The notes under the pieces were generated by a model. It was not told the DNA's origin and ran no database searches. It was given only the letters and a program-made list of their open reading frames with translations. Below, one piece after another: positions 26,318-36,326 of a DNA stretch of 64,000 nucleotides. Numbering within the stretch: position 1 is the first letter of the stretch; each line of letters begins with the position of its first letter. This DNA is from Devosia sp. (GTDB lineage Bacteria > Pseudomonadota > Alphaproteobacteria > Rhizobiales > Devosiaceae). Position numbers and translations under genes: made by a program. Location of the stretch: positions 1-64,000 of the forward strand of contig JADJPS010000021.1 of assembly GCA_016713105.1 (NCBI GenBank), written 5' to 3'.

Positions 26318-28221
26318 GTGATGCCGTGATCCCCGAGGGCGACGAAAGCGAAGACCGCCGTCGCCGGCCGCCGCGCGCCGTGGTCGGCTCCAGCCTCGAC
26401 AAGGAGGAGGAGATCTTCGGCAAGGCCTACGATCCGAAGATCGTCAGGCGTATCTGGGCGTTCGCGAAGCCCTACCGGCGCCAGATCTACATCTCGGTTG
26501 CGGCGGTGCTGGTGTTCACCCTGACCCAACTCGCGCTGCCGCTGATCATCCGCTTTGCCATCGACCACGGCATGGCGGCCGGGGGTGGTGGGCGCGTCGT
26601 GCTGCTCTGGACCATTGCCGGGTTCGCAGCGACCATCGTTCTCAATTTCGGCGCCAGCTGGGTGCAGGAGACGGTGGTCGGCAAGGCGGCCGAGAACGTC
26701 CTGTTCGACATGCGCCGGGCCATGATCGCGCACCTGCAGCGCGTATCGTTGAGCTGGATGGACAAGACCGAGGTCGGACGGCTGATGTCGCGCCTCATGG
26801 GCGACGTCAATTCCATGCAGGAGTTCCTTGAAACTTCTGTACTTTCCGTTGGTGACATCGTCCTCCTGTTCGGCATTGTCGGGGTGTTGCTCTGGCTCGA
26901 TCCCATGCTCGGCCTGATCACCATGGCGACCATGCCGATCCTGTTCATCGTCCGCCTGTTCTGGCTGCCGCCGGCCAAGAAGAGCTTCATGGACGCCCAC
27001 CACACCAACTCCGCCGCCAATGGCGCCCTGGCCGAGGGGATCAATGGCGTGCGCACCGTGCAGAGCCTCGACCGGCAGAAGGTCAATTTCGACCTCTACG
27101 AGGAGAAGGCCCGCGCCAACCTCGTCAGCCATCTGCGTGCCGCCAAGTTCGCGCAGGTGATGGTGCCGATCGTCGACACGCTGACCGGCATCTCGATGGC
27201 GACTGTCATCGTCGTCGGCGGTCAGATGGTCCTGGGCAAGACGCTCGATGTCGGCGTGATGGTGGCGTTCCTGTTCTACATCCAGCGCTTCTTCGATCCG
27301 ATCCGCTCGCTCACCATGCAGTATTCGGTGTTCCAGCGCGCCATGAGCTCGGGTCAGCGCATCACCGAGGTGCTCGACGTTCCGGTCACCATCGCCGACA
27401 AGCCCGATGCCATCGCCATCACGGGGGACATGGATGGTTCGGTCGAGTTCAGGGATGTGACCTTCGGCTATCGCAAGAACCTGCCGGTCCTCAAGAAGGT
27501 CAGCTTCCGGGTCAATCCGGGCGAGACCGTCGCGCTGGTCGGCCCCACCGGCTCGGGCAAGTCGAGCTGCATGTCGCTGGTGCACCGCTTCTACGACGTG
27601 TGGGAGGGTTCGGTCACCGTCGGAGGTCACGACGTACGCGATCTCACCCAGGATTCGCTCGGCGCCGAGGTGGCGATGGTGCTGCAGGAGCCGTTCCTGT
27701 TCACCGGCACCGTGCTCGAGAACATCCGCTACCACAAGACCGAGGCCAGCCGGGAGCAGGTGATCGAGGCTGCCAGGGCGGTTGGCGCGCACGACTTCAT
27801 CGTCTCTCTGGCCGAGGGCTACGACACCAAGATCGAGCAGCGCGGCGGCAATCTGTCGCTCGGCCAGCGCCAGTTGATCAGCTTTGCCCGCGCGCTCGTG
27901 GCGGATGCGAAGATCCTCGTCCTCGACGAGGCGACGGCCAATATCGACAGCTACACCGAGATGCTGATCCAGAAAGCACTGAAGCGCCTGCTCGAAGGCC
28001 GCACCGGGCTGGTGATCGCGCACCGCCTCGCCACCATCCGCGGCGCCGACCGCATCATCGTGCTGCAGAACGGCGAACTGCTCGAGCAGGGCAACCACGA
28101 CCAGCTGATGGAGAAGCGCGGCCTCTACAGCCGGCTCTACACAATGAACTACTCGAGCTTCGACGACCTGCCCGAGAATGCCGAGGATGCTGCGGCGGCG
28201 GGGGTGGGGAAGGCGACCTGA
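26314..28221 (+). CDS. ABC exporter half-transporter B (catalytic Walker B, degenerate signature)
   Basis: A 635-residue half-transporter. After an about 45-residue cytoplasmic extension comes a six-helix domain, then the ATPase with Walker A GPTGSGKSS, signature LSLGQRQL (Leu replaces the second-position Gly of LSGGQ), Walker B ILVLDEATANID with the catalytic Glu, and H-loop IAHRLATI. The degenerate signature pairs with the degenerate Walker B of the preceding gene to form one inactive site, while the other site is canonical. Start and stop overlap (ATGA) show translational coupling. Substrate unknown. Confidence 0.88.
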   Translation: MSDAVIPEGDESEDRRRRPPRAVVGSSLDKEEEIFGKAYDPKIVRRIWAFAKPYRRQIYISVAAVLVFTLTQLALPLIIRFAIDHGMAAGGGGRVVLLWTIAGFAATIVLNFGASWVQETVVGKAAENVLFDMRRAMIAHLQRVSLSWMDKTEVGRLMSRLMGDVNSMQEFLETSVLSVGDIVLLFGIVGVLLWLDPMLGLITMATMPILFIVRLFWLPPAKKSFMDAHHTNSAANGALAEGINGVRTVQSLDRQKVNFDLYEEKARANLVSHLRAAKFAQVMVPIVDTLTGISMATVIVVGGQMVLGKTLDVGVMVAFLFYIQRFFDPIRSLTMQYSVFQRAMSSGQRITEVLDVPVTIADKPDAIAITGDMDGSVEFRDVTFGYRKNLPVLKKVSFRVNPGETVALVGPTGSGKSSCMSLVHRFYDVWEGSVTVGGHDVRDLTQDSLGAEVAMVLQEPFLFTGTVLENIRYHKTEASREQVIEAARAVGAHDFIVSLAEGYDTKIEQRGGNLSLGQRQLISFARALVADAKILVLDEATANIDSYTEMLIQKALKRLLEGRTGLVIAHRLATIRGADRIIVLQNGELLEQGNHDQLMEKRGLYSRLYTMNYSSFDDLPENAEDAAAAGVGKAT

Positions 28222-28224
28222 GCG

Positions 28225-28884
28225 CTATCCGCCCGTGCCCCCGGTCGACCTCCGGTGCAGCCGGGCGATGTGCTCCTCGACATAGTCTTCGACGCTCGGA
28301 ACGGCAAACTCGAAGGCGAGTCGAGCTGCGACGAGCACCACCAGGGCCCCCTGGGCTCCGGTGAAGACCAGCAGGAAGCCGCCGCCGATCACGGCAAGCT
28401 GCATGACGACGATCCGGAAGTAGAAGCCGATCAGGTAGCGGTCGATGCTCTCGCGCCGCTGCAGCGCCCGCATGGTGACCAGGGCGCGGATCATGCAGAT
28501 ACCGACAACCGGCAGCCACAGCCCCTTCTCGAACAGCAGGGCCGGCAGGCTCTCGAGGACCGACGGGGCGCTTCCGGGGGTCAGCTCGAAGGCCATGGTG
28601 AGCATGAACAGGTGTATTCCCATGAAGATGCCGGCATGCGCCAGCACGAACAGTGCCATGCCAATGCCGGTCCGGGCCGGATGCGCAGGGGACGACAGCA
28701 GGGCGATCGGCTGGTCGCGCGCCAGCGCCACCATGACGACCGTCCCGACGCCGATGACAAGGGTTTCCAGCCAGTACAGGATCAGCAGTGCCGGCGCGCT
28801 CCAGCCGACGAACCAGACGCCGAGCAGAGGCAGGGCGTGGACGCCGACCATCAGCAGGGTGTCGCGATCGAGATGATATTTCAT
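28225..28884 (-). CDS. DUF6498-like integral membrane protein
   Basis: A 219-residue protein with about six hydrophobic helices. The N-terminal segment GVHALPLLGVWFVGWSAPAL with LLILYWLETLVIGV resembles the DUF6498 family, whose role is unknown. It ends in a short basic, glycine-rich tail. The ATG at 28884 is chosen because residues encoded upstream look non-coding. It converges on the exporter gene and is divergent from putA, with 119 bp between starts. Confidence 0.68.
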   Translation of the reverse strand: MKYHLDRDTLLMVGVHALPLLGVWFVGWSAPALLILYWLETLVIGVGTVVMVALARDQPIALLSSPAHPARTGIGMALFVLAHAGIFMGIHLFMLTMAFELTPGSAPSVLESLPALLFEKGLWLPVVGICMIRALVTMRALQRRESIDRYLIGFYFRIVVMQLAVIGGGFLLVFTGAQGALVVLVAARLAFEFAVPSVEDYVEEHIARLHRRSTGGTGG

Positions 28885-29003
28885 TGCCGGACTATGGCAT
28901 GCGGCCGGTCGGCTGAGTCGACAGGGTATCGGGGGACAGATCATCACATTTTCCCCACACAAATCAGCGACCCCGTGCCACATTATTGAGCACGGGGGCG
29001 ATC

Positions 29004-32000
29004 ATGGCTGAGCTCGACGACATCCGCGACCGCATGCGTTCGGCGATCCTCGCCGACGAGGCCGGGGTGGTGGCCCGCCTCGTGGCTGAGGCTGCGCTTG
29101 ACGAGGCTGCCCGCGCCGAGATCGGCGGCCGCGCCGCGTCGCTCGTCGAAAAGGTCCGCGCCGGCCAGTCGGCCGGGATGCTCGAGTCCTTCCTCGCCGA
29201 ATATTCGCTCTCCACCCAGGAGGGCGTGGCGCTGATGTGTCTTGCCGAGGCGCTGCTGCGCGTGCCGGACAATCGCACCATCGATGACCTGATCGAGGAC
29301 AAGATCGCGCCGTCCCGCTGGGCCGAGCACCTCGATCGTGCCAACTCCCCGCTGGTCAACGTCTCCACCCTGGCGCTGACGCTCACCGGCGAGGTGCTGC
29401 GCGACAGCGGCGCCGGCATAGCCGGCATCATCAAGGGGTTCGTGCAGCGCATCGGCGAGCCGGTGATCCGTTCCGCCGTCATGCAGGCGATGAAGATCCT
29501 CGGGGGCCAGTTCGTGCTCGGCCGCGACATCGAGGAGGCGACGAAAGTCGCCCGCCGTGCCGAACGGGACGGCTTCACCTATTCGTACGACATGCTGGGC
29601 GAGGCGGCCCGCACCGAGGCCGACGCCAAGCGCTACCGCGCCGCCTATGCCGAGGCTATCGCCGTGCTCGCCACCCGCTCCACCGCCGGCTCGGTGCGCG
29701 ACAATCCTGGCGTCTCGGTGAAGCTCTCGGCGCTGCATCCGCGCTATGAGTTCATGAAGCGCGAGCGGGTGATGGACGAACTGGTCGAGCGCACCCTCGC
29801 CCTCGCGCTGATGGCGCGCGGCGCCAACATGGGCTTCAACATCGATGCGGAGGAAGCCGACCGGCTCGACCTCAGCCTCGATGTCATCGCCGCCGTGCTC
29901 GCCGACGACCGGCTCAGCGGCTGGGACGGCTTCGGGGTGGTGGTGCAGGCCTATGGCCAGCGCGCCAGCCACGTCATCGACTGGCTCGAGGCGCTCGCCG
30001 ACAAGCTCGACCGCCGCCTGATGGTGCGGCTGGTCAAGGGCGCCTACTGGGACGGCGAGATCAAGCGCGCCCAGGTGCTCGGCCTCGACGGCTTCCCGGT
30101 TTTTACCCGCAAGGCCGCCACCGATGTCAGCTACATCGCCAGTGCGCACCGGCTGCTGTCGAAGACGCATCGCCTCTACCCGCAATTCGCCACCCACAAC
30201 GCGCACAGCGTCGCCGCCGTGCTGCATCTCGCCGAAACGCTGGGGGTGGACAAGGCCGCCTTCGAGTTCCAGCGCCTGCACGGCATGGGCGAGCGGCTGC
30301 ACCAGATCCTTGCGACTGAGCACGGTACCCGCACCCGCATCTACGCGCCGGTGGGCCGGCACGCCGATCTGCTCGCCTATCTCGTCCGCCGCCTGCTCGA
30401 GAACGGCGCCAACGGCTCGTTCGTCAACATGATCGCCGACCGTGCCGTTCCGGCGACGGATGTGGTGGCGGATCCGTTCGCCGCGGTGGAAACGGCACCG
30501 CGCCGGGTGCGCGAGCCGTCCGCCCTGTTCGCGCCGCACCGCGGCAACTCGCGCGGTCGCGACCTCGCCGACCCGCTCGAGGTCGCATACATCCTGGCCG
30601 ACCGCGGCCGTTTCCGTGAAGGCGAGAAGCGCTGGCATGCGGTGCCGGCGTCGCTCGTCAGCCACGGGCAGAACGAGACAGTCACCATCTTCAGTCCCGC
30701 GACCGGCGAAGTGGTGGGGGACGCCATTTGTGCCGGCCCCGAGACCATTGATCTTGCCGTCGCCACCGCGCGCGATGCGGCCGCGGACTGGGCCTCGCGC
30801 CCGGTCATGGAGCGGGCGCTGCTGCTCCGCCAGGTCGCCGACCTCTATGAGGAGAATGCCGCCGAGTTCTATGCGCTGTGTGCTCGGGAGGCCGGCAAGA
30901 CCCTCAACGATGCTGTCGGCGAAGTCCGGGAATCCGTTGATTTCCTGCGCTATTATGCCGCCGAGGCGGAAGCGTCCGAGGAAAGGCAACCGCTCGGGGT
31001 GTTCACCTGCATCTCGCCGTGGAACTTTCCTCTCGCCATTTTCACCGGGCAGATCGCGGCGGCGCTGGTGACCGGTAATGCCGTGCTCGCCAAGCCCGCC
31101 GAGGCGACGCCGCTGATCGCAGCGCTTGCAGTTCGGCTGATGGTCCAGGCCGGCATTCCCGAGGAGGTGATCCAGTTGCTCCCCGGCACCGGCCCGGTGG
31201 TCGGCGCCGCGCTCGCCTCCGATCCGCGCGTCGACGGCGTCTGCTTCACCGGCTCGCTGAAGACCGCCAAGGCGATCGATGCCGCCATGGCCGATCACCT
31301 CGCCCCCGGCGCGCCGCTGATCGCCGAGACCGGCGGTCTCAATGCCATGATCGTCGATTCGACTGCGCTGCCCGAACAGGCGGTGCGCGACATCCTCTCG
31401 TCCGCCTTCCAGTCCGCCGGCCAGCGCTGTTCGGCACTGCGGCTGCTCTACGTCCAGGAGGAGGCCGCGGCGCGCACTCTCGAGATGCTCTTCGGCGCCA
31501 TGGACGAACTCCAGCTCGGCGACCCCTGGGCGCTCGCCACCGACCTTGGCCCGGTGATCGACCGCAGGGCCAAGGGCCGCTTCGAGGCCTATGTCGAGGC
31601 CTTCGCCGCCCGCGATGCGGTGCTGCACCGCCTGCCGACTCCCGAGACCGGCAGCTTCGTCGCCCCGGCGGTGCTCAAGGTCTCCGGTATCGCCGAGATG
31701 CCCGAGGAGATCTTCGGACCGGTGCTGCACGTCGCGACGTTCAAAGCCGAGGACCTCGATGCGGTGATCGCCGCCATCAATGCCTCGGGCTACGGTCTCA
31801 CCTTCGGCCTCCACACCCGCATCGACGGGCGGGTCGAGGACATCGCCTCGCGCGTCCGCGCCGGCAACATCTATGTCAACCGCAACCAGATCGGTGCCGT
31901 GGTCGGCTCGCAGCCTTTCGGCGGCGAGGGCCTTTCTGGCACCGGTCCGAAGGCGGGGGGGCCGAACTATCTCAAGCGTTTCTGGCGCCCGGCCGAGCGT

Positions 32001-32558
32001 CATGTGCCGTCCACCGGCGTCAATCCGCTGCAGGGCCTCTCCATCGGCTATGCCATCGCAGCGGTCGACCAGGTGCGGACTGCGGTGGAGCAGGTCGGCA
32101 TCATTCCGGCCGAGCAGCACCTGCCGGGTCCGACGGGCGAATCCAACACGCTCTTCACCTGGCCGCGCGGCGTGGTGCTCTGCCTCGGGCCAGATACGGC
32201 GAGTGCCGCGCAGCAGGCGCGTCTGGCGCTCGAGCAGGGCAACGGCGTGCTGGTGGTGGCTCCGGGCGCGCAGAAGATCGCAGCTGAACTGGGCGCCGAT
32301 GGCGAGCCGATCGGTGGTGTCGACAAGAAGCTGGCACCCGCCGCCATTGAGGCGGGCCTGCAGGTCGATGCGGTCATGCATTTCGGCACCGACGCGGAAC
32401 TGAAGCCCTGGCGGCAGGCCCTTGCCCGTCGCGAGGGCGGTATCGTCCCGCTCATCACCCGGGCCTCCGATGCCGAGCGGCTGATCACCGAGCGGCACGT
32501 GTGCATCGACACCACGGCCTCGGGCGGCAATGCGGAGTTGCTGTCGGGGCAGGGGTAA
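29004..32558 (+). CDS. putA: Bifunctional proline dehydrogenase / delta-1-pyrroline-5-carboxylate dehydrogenase
   Basis: A 1184-residue PutA that oxidises proline to glutamate. The N-terminal half is the FAD-dependent proline dehydrogenase barrel (SVKLSALHPRYEF, LMVRLVKGAYWDGEIKRAQ, FATHNAHSVAAVL). The central part is the NAD-dependent aldehyde dehydrogenase with IAETGGLNAMIVDS, catalytic Cys in SAGQRCSALRLL and PEEIFGPVLHV. A further C-terminal ALDH-like tail of about 150 residues is present. No ribbon-helix-helix domain precedes the barrel, so this PutA does not self-regulate as in enterobacteria. The ATG at 29004 is preferred; an in-frame TTG lies 18 bp upstream. No Lrp-type regulator is adjacent. 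Confidence 0.95.
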   Translation: MAELDDIRDRMRSAILADEAGVVARLVAEAALDEAARAEIGGRAASLVEKVRAGQSAGMLESFLAEYSLSTQEGVALMCLAEALLRVPDNRTIDDLIEDKIAPSRWAEHLDRANSPLVNVSTLALTLTGEVLRDSGAGIAGIIKGFVQRIGEPVIRSAVMQAMKILGGQFVLGRDIEEATKVARRAERDGFTYSYDMLGEAARTEADAKRYRAAYAEAIAVLATRSTAGSVRDNPGVSVKLSALHPRYEFMKRERVMDELVERTLALALMARGANMGFNIDAEEADRLDLSLDVIAAVLADDRLSGWDGFGVVVQAYGQRASHVIDWLEALADKLDRRLMVRLVKGAYWDGEIKRAQVLGLDGFPVFTRKAATDVSYIASAHRLLSKTHRLYPQFATHNAHSVAAVLHLAETLGVDKAAFEFQRLHGMGERLHQILATEHGTRTRIYAPVGRHADLLAYLVRRLLENGANGSFVNMIADRAVPATDVVADPFAAVETAPRRVREPSALFAPHRGNSRGRDLADPLEVAYILADRGRFREGEKRWHAVPASLVSHGQNETVTIFSPATGEVVGDAICAGPETIDLAVATARDAAADWASRPVMERALLLRQVADLYEENAAEFYALCAREAGKTLNDAVGEVRESVDFLRYYAAEAEASEERQPLGVFTCISPWNFPLAIFTGQIAAALVTGNAVLAKPAEATPLIAALAVRLMVQAGIPEEVIQLLPGTGPVVGAALASDPRVDGVCFTGSLKTAKAIDAAMADHLAPGAPLIAETGGLNAMIVDSTALPEQAVRDILSSAFQSAGQRCSALRLLYVQEEAAARTLEMLFGAMDELQLGDPWALATDLGPVIDRRAKGRFEAYVEAFAARDAVLHRLPTPETGSFVAPAVLKVSGIAEMPEEIFGPVLHVATFKAEDLDAVIAAINASGYGLTFGLHTRIDGRVEDIASRVRAGNIYVNRNQIGAVVGSQPFGGEGLSGTGPKAGGPNYLKRFWRPAERHVPSTGVNPLQGLSIGYAIAAVDQVRTAVEQVGIIPAEQHLPGPTGESNTLFTWPRGVVLCLGPDTASAAQQARLALEQGNGVLVVAPGAQKIAAELGADGEPIGGVDKKLAPAAIEAGLQVDAVMHFGTDAELKPWRQALARREGGIVPLITRASDAERLITERHVCIDTTASGGNAELLSGQG

Positions 32559-32698
32559 GCCCGATCGGACATTCCCCCAGGTAGAAGCCCGTCCTGAGCG
32601 TAGTCCTCCCAACATGTCCTGCCGCGCCGGAGTGGTAACCATGGCGGGGTCGGCGTCGGCGAGTTCGTCGCGCCGGGTGGGGCTGAGGGGCCGATATC

Positions 32699-33754
32699 AT
32701 GCTGTTGACCTTCGCGCGCCGGCGCCTGCCCGGCGTCCGCACCTCCATTGCCGTGCTGAGCGTCGTGGCGCTGACCGGCTGCGCCGGGGTCACCCCGCAA
32801 CTGGTGTCGCCGACGCTCGACGGCGATGCCGTCGCCCGGTCGGTCACCGAACACCAGAAGCTGATCGGCGCGCTGCAGGCCGATGCCGAGGTCATGGGCT
32901 ACGAGAGCGCCGACTGGTACGAGGTGGCGCTTGCCGGCTTCAACTACGTCGATGACCAGTGCGCGGTCTATTTCGACTCGCTGTTTGCCTTCAACCGGCG
33001 CACCAGTGCAACCAAGTCGGCCCTTTCCGCCTTCGGGCAGACCACCAATGCCATCCTCGAGATCACCGGCGCCGCCAGTGCGACGATGGCCATCATCGCG
33101 CAGGCCTTCGGGCTGGCGAGCGCCATGACCGACGTGGTCGCCGGCACCTTTCTCTACGAACTGCCGCCGGCCAACACCAAGAAGTTCGTCGAAAAGGTGA
33201 TGGGCGCCTACAAGAAGAAGGCTGCCGACGAGCGCCGCAGCATCAACAGCCGGGCCTCGGCCTACGGTACCGTGCGCGGCTACCTCAATCTCTGCCTGCC
33301 GGTGACCATCGAGGGGCAGTTGATCGAGCACATCAGCGATGCCGTTGCCGAGGCCAGGCCGGATGGCAACGCCACCAATATCGAGGTGGCCACCCGCTCC
33401 GTCCGGCCGAGCGACCTGATCTCGAATCCCGATGTCCGGCTCCCCGAGGTGTTCACGCCGCCGCCCGGTGGTCCCGGCAAGAACGACTACGAACGCGGCA
33501 TCAGCGCCGCGCAGTGGCGCGTGGTTCAGGGCGCCATCTGCGCGCGGGTCGATGGCGACCCGGGCGAAGCGACGCATCGGGCACTGGCCGAGTTCTTCGA
33601 AGGCGTCGGTGCGCCGGATCCGGGTATCACCACCCGCGGCATCGGGCCCGAACAGATGGACCTGCTGCGCCGGGCGGTCCGCGATGCGAACGGCCGCAGT
33701 TGCGCCGAGCGCGGCATCAGCGGCCCGCGCGAGGCCGGACAATTGGCAGGATAG
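32699..33754 (+). CDS. Predicted lipoprotein of unknown function
   Basis: A 351-residue protein with a lipoprotein signal: basic start MLLTFARRR, hydrophobic core, and lipobox VALTGC with Cys28. The mature part is mostly helical, with a hydrophobic stretch ASATMAIIAQAFGLASAMTD around residue 125 and a Pro/Gly-rich linker FTPPPGGPGKNDYE near 260. I do not recognise a family. The next gene begins 9 bp downstream behind a strong AGGAGG site and encodes a protein with an SH3-like and a lysozyme-like part, so the two may act together at the cell wall. GC content and codon use look like the neighbours. Confidence 0.7.
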   Translation: MLLTFARRRLPGVRTSIAVLSVVALTGCAGVTPQLVSPTLDGDAVARSVTEHQKLIGALQADAEVMGYESADWYEVALAGFNYVDDQCAVYFDSLFAFNRRTSATKSALSAFGQTTNAILEITGAASATMAIIAQAFGLASAMTDVVAGTFLYELPPANTKKFVEKVMGAYKKKAADERRSINSRASAYGTVRGYLNLCLPVTIEGQLIEHISDAVAEARPDGNATNIEVATRSVRPSDLISNPDVRLPEVFTPPPGGPGKNDYERGISAAQWRVVQGAICARVDGDPGEATHRALAEFFEGVGAPDPGITTRGIGPEQMDLLRRAVRDANGRSCAERGISGPREAGQLAG

Positions 33755-33763
33755 GAGGATCGC

Positions 33764-35017
33764 ATGGCCGTACTCAAGGACAGCCGCAGTCTGCGGGACG
33801 CCCCGGGCGGCGCCGTCATCCTGCAGGTGCCGGGCGGCACGCGGGTTACCGTCGGCGCCACGCTCGGCGCATGGATCGAGGTGACGCTGGTCGATCACCC
33901 GGATCAGCCGAAAGGCTGGGTGAGCGCGGCCGCAGTGGATCTCGCCGCCGACACGCTCGGGCCCCTCGACAAGCAGGTGTTCGCGCTCGAAAGCCACTGG
34001 CATGCGGCGATCTTCGGGGTCAGCGCGCACTATCTCGCCGCCATCGCAGCGTTGCGCAGCAACATGATCGACGGTGTCGGGGACGATGGCACCACCGGTC
34101 CGTACCGGTTCACCGCTGCCGAGTGGACGGCGAACGCCACCCAGCCGCAGTTTCAGCTCGCCGCACCCGCAGCGGCAATCGGGTCGTGGAGCCTGCAGGT
34201 TGCGGTCTTCGCCATCATGGCGCGGCTGATGCAGGTGCGCGTCGCCTCGCTCCTCGGCAGCCAGCCGACGGCGACGGAACAGTACTTCGCACAGATGGTC
34301 GGCAGCCGGGCTCTCGTGGCGGGGCTGCAGGATAGGGCGCAGCCCGTGGCCGATCTCGTCGCCGCCATCGACGGGGCGGCGGCCCTCGCCGAGGGGATCG
34401 ACGTCGCCAACCTGACCGGACGCGATGCTCGCCTCCTCGGGACCGGCAGTGTCGGCGATGCGCTGACGTCGATTTCTGCGGCACTCACCGCGGCCTTTGC
34501 CGAGACCCGTGAGGCGATGCTCAAGGCCGGCGACCAGCTCATCGCCGACGGCAGTACCGTGCTCGCGCCGGCCGGCCCGGCAGGAGGTCGGATCGACTTC
34601 GATTCCCCGGAGATTCCTGCCGGCCGGCGCGACATGGCCGAGCTCATCGCAATGCGCTTCGCCGATGCCGGCTATGGGGTCATCCAGCAGGTGGCCGCCA
34701 TTGCCAATGCCATCGGCGAATCCGGGCTCGATCCCACAATCAAGGCCGCCGGCAACGAGCCATCCTACGGGCTGTTCCAGCTCAACCAGGCGGGCGGCGT
34801 GGGGACCGGCCACAGCGTTGCCGTCCTCACCGATCCGGAACAGAACATCGCGATCATGCTGGCCTACATGGCCAGTCTCTCCGCCGACAAGGCGTTCCGC
34901 AACACCGTGTCGCTGCATGACGCCGTCGCCATCTTCGTGCGGGATTTCGAGCGGCCCGCAAACAGTGCGGGGGCGATTGCGCGCCGCAGCGGCATCGCCC
35001 AGGCCCTGCTCGCCTAG
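33764..35017 (+). CDS. SH3-like and lysozyme-like domain protein
   Basis: A 417-residue protein with no signal peptide. Residues 1-58 look like a bacterial SH3 domain (SRSLRDAPGGAVILQVPGG). Residues 65-160 resemble a lytic-transglycosylase fold (HYLAAIAALRSN ... TTGPYRFTAAEW) but lack the expected catalytic Glu, having RS at 98-99. Residues 300-400 resemble phage-tail-type lysozymes, with AAIANAIGESGLDP (candidate catalytic E319), YGLFQLNQAGGVGTGHS and a DPEQNIAIML segment. The domain calls are from pattern recognition only. It forms an apparent operon with the upstream lipoprotein. Without its own export signal it may leave the cell by a dedicated route. Confidence 0.62.
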   Translation: MAVLKDSRSLRDAPGGAVILQVPGGTRVTVGATLGAWIEVTLVDHPDQPKGWVSAAAVDLAADTLGPLDKQVFALESHWHAAIFGVSAHYLAAIAALRSNMIDGVGDDGTTGPYRFTAAEWTANATQPQFQLAAPAAAIGSWSLQVAVFAIMARLMQVRVASLLGSQPTATEQYFAQMVGSRALVAGLQDRAQPVADLVAAIDGAAALAEGIDVANLTGRDARLLGTGSVGDALTSISAALTAAFAETREAMLKAGDQLIADGSTVLAPAGPAGGRIDFDSPEIPAGRRDMAELIAMRFADAGYGVIQQVAAIANAIGESGLDPTIKAAGNEPSYGLFQLNQAGGVGTGHSVAVLTDPEQNIAIMLAYMASLSADKAFRNTVSLHDAVAIFVRDFERPANSAGAIARRSGIAQALLA

Positions 35018-35018
35018 G

Positions 35019-36095
<1,077 letters not shown>

Positions 36096-36123
36096 CAGTT
36101 GGGTCTCCTCGAAGGCCGTCGGT

Positions 36124-36293
36124 CTCCCTTCTCCCCTTGCGGGAGAAGGTGGCGCGAAGCGCCGGATGAGGGGGACGCGATGGCGGAGGCATACCCCTCA
36201 TCCGCCCTTCGGGCACCTTCTCGCCTTCAATCGCTCCACTGGAGCGATCGATCGCTGCGCGACCGGCTCGAAGTCCCGCAAGGGGAGAAGGAA
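36124..36293. repeat. Dispersed intergenic palindromic element, family B
   Basis: Contains a perfect nine-pair hairpin (CCTTCTCCC / GGGAGAAGG, 36127-36149) and a core CGCTCCACTGGAGCG, and ends in CCGGCTCGAAGTCCC and AAGGGGAGAAGG. A diverged copy lies in opposite orientation at 49609-49797, and partial copies lie at 39926-40002 and 61892-62019. All are between genes. Confidence 0.7.
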
Positions 36294-36326
36294 GGCGGTG
36301 GGCGACTGGGCCAAGGGGTCTCATGC

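Noticed and set aside
28983..32642. Very long open frame on the minus strand over putA
   Set aside because: It is antisense to a complete, highly conserved PutA; the encoded protein is rich in Arg, Gly, His and Asp without any family motif, as expected for the opposite strand of GC-rich coding DNA.
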